Of a DNA stretch of 64,000 nucleotides, positions 63,541 through 64,000 are shown one piece after another. Under the pieces are notes generated by a model. That model ran no database searches. It was not told the DNA's origin and saw only the letters and a list, made by a program, of their open reading frames with translations. Position numbers and translations under genes: made by a program. Positions within the stretch are counted from its first letter, which is position 1. Every line of letters begins with the position of its first letter. Source of the stretch: Serpentinicella alkaliphila (GTDB taxonomy: Bacteria > Bacillota > Clostridia > Peptostreptococcales > Natronincolaceae); contig NZ_CP058648.1 of the NCBI RefSeq assembly GCF_018141405.1, forward strand, positions 201,001 through 265,000. The letters run 5' to 3'.

Positions 63541-64000
63541 TACTTACCTACAACTTCTTCCGCCCAAATTTCCTCAATTAGTGGGACTAACTTTGCAGGC
63601 ATTTCTGGTAATCGCTTAGAGAGCAATTCATCTTGAGGAATCGTTCCTTTACCAATATGTACCTTGTCAAATAATGCTTTCTCGTCATCCGTCAGCTTAT
63701 CATATTCCACCACAGGTAAAGACTTTAGGGCAGAGAATTGACTTGCCTGCAGTTCCACTGAAATGATTTCGTTAATCGCAACCATAGCGGCTGCCTTATT
63801 CGGGGAGTTTGCTGCAATGGCAATATAATTTGTATTACCTATCATACCATTGTCAAATATAAATGTACGGGCAGTATCAGGAACAATTCCCTTTTCAATA
63901 TCAACAGCTACGGAATAAGACTCATAGCTCATACTCATTACTAATTCACCATCGACAAACATGTTTTCTACCTTCGAAGAAGTGGCAGGAAAGGTTTTCC
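63540..64000 (-). CDS. ABC transporter substrate-binding protein, YnjB-like (partial, 5' end beyond window)
   Basis: The frame runs to the right edge: KTFPATSSKVENMFVDGELVMSMSYESYSVAVDIEKG then FDNGMIGNTNYIAIAANSPNKAAAMVAINEI and the C-terminus RLPEMPAKLVPLIEEIWAEEVVGK. This is the C-terminal third of a YnjB-type periplasmic/lipoprotein binding protein. It begins the transporter operon together with the two permeases and the ATPase; the ligand of this group is not settled (YnjBCD is sometimes called a thiamine-like transporter). Confidence 0.82.
   Translation of the reverse strand, partial: KTFPATSSKVENMFVDGELVMSMSYESYSVAVDIEKGIVPDTARTFIFDNGMIGNTNYIAIAANSPNKAAAMVAINEIISVELQASQFSALKSLPVVEYDKLTDDEKALFDKVHIGKGTIPQDELLSKRLPEMPAKLVPLIEEIWAEEVVGK

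Overview
The window is AT-rich, densely packed DNA from an endospore-forming, strictly anaerobic-type Firmicute, most like Clostridia of the Alkaliphilus/Natronincola kind (genus is inference). Evidence: germination genes (ypeB-sleB), an alpha/beta-type SASP, a Spo0E-like phosphatase, a T-box leader, strong Shine-Dalgarno sites with many TTG/GTG starts, and oxygen-defence proteins typical of anaerobes (hemerythrin, ferritin, rubrerythrin). No rRNA, tRNA or CRISPR array was seen.

Layout. 1-6.1 kb (minus): ypeB (cut by the window edge)-sleB, mgtE with a possible leader peptide and hairpin, rodA, a SASP, a Gly-rich mini-protein and a DUF1385 protein. 6.2-12.4 kb: a hemerythrin protein, then an acyl-CoA-dehydratase-activase-type ATPase with two DUF2229-type partners, a CapA-like lipoprotein and an unknown membrane protein. 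12.4-22.3 kb: asnA under an Asn T-box (specifier AAC), radical SAM protein, ferritin, Spo0E-like protein, alpha/beta hydrolase, DUF2935 protein, aspartate kinase, DUF401 transporter, rhodanese, lipoprotein. 22.3-31.5 kb: PAP2, deoxyinosine/uracil glycosylase, VanW, LysM-polysaccharide deacetylase (apparently lacking a standard start codon), an FAD enzyme, cinA, the PII-amtB ammonium operon behind a consensus promoter, and a deoxynucleoside kinase. 31.7-41.5 kb: gltBD and the TrkA/TrkH potassium system. With PII-AmtB, asnA and gltBD the window is rich in nitrogen-assimilation functions.

From about 41.7 kb the window becomes accessory: a soluble chemoreceptor-like protein with reversed domain order, an Asn/Ser-rich triple-repeat protein, rubrerythrin and an L,D-transpeptidase. 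A decayed zone follows (44.5-48.9 kb), where a 3.0-kb DUF6431/DDE-transposase/ExeA-ATPase transposon has split an unknown membrane-protein gene. Two further pseudogenes lie beside it. 

49-64 kb is the most interesting part: two VTT (TVP38/TMEM64) membrane proteins, an HdrB-like CCG protein, a GltD/NfnB-like Fe-S flavoprotein, a LysR regulator, an atypical APH-fold kinase, two glycosyltransferases of the type linked to arsenosugar biosynthesis (TIGR04282/TIGR04283) and a YnjBCD-like ABC importer. A 53-codon ADP-ribosylglycohydrolase fragment is embedded in the ABC operon with overlaps on both sides. Two insertion sequences (an IS4-type with 16-bp perfect inverted repeats and a 7-bp duplication, and an IS3-type) have landed in this cluster. 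The cluster's joint function is not known to me.
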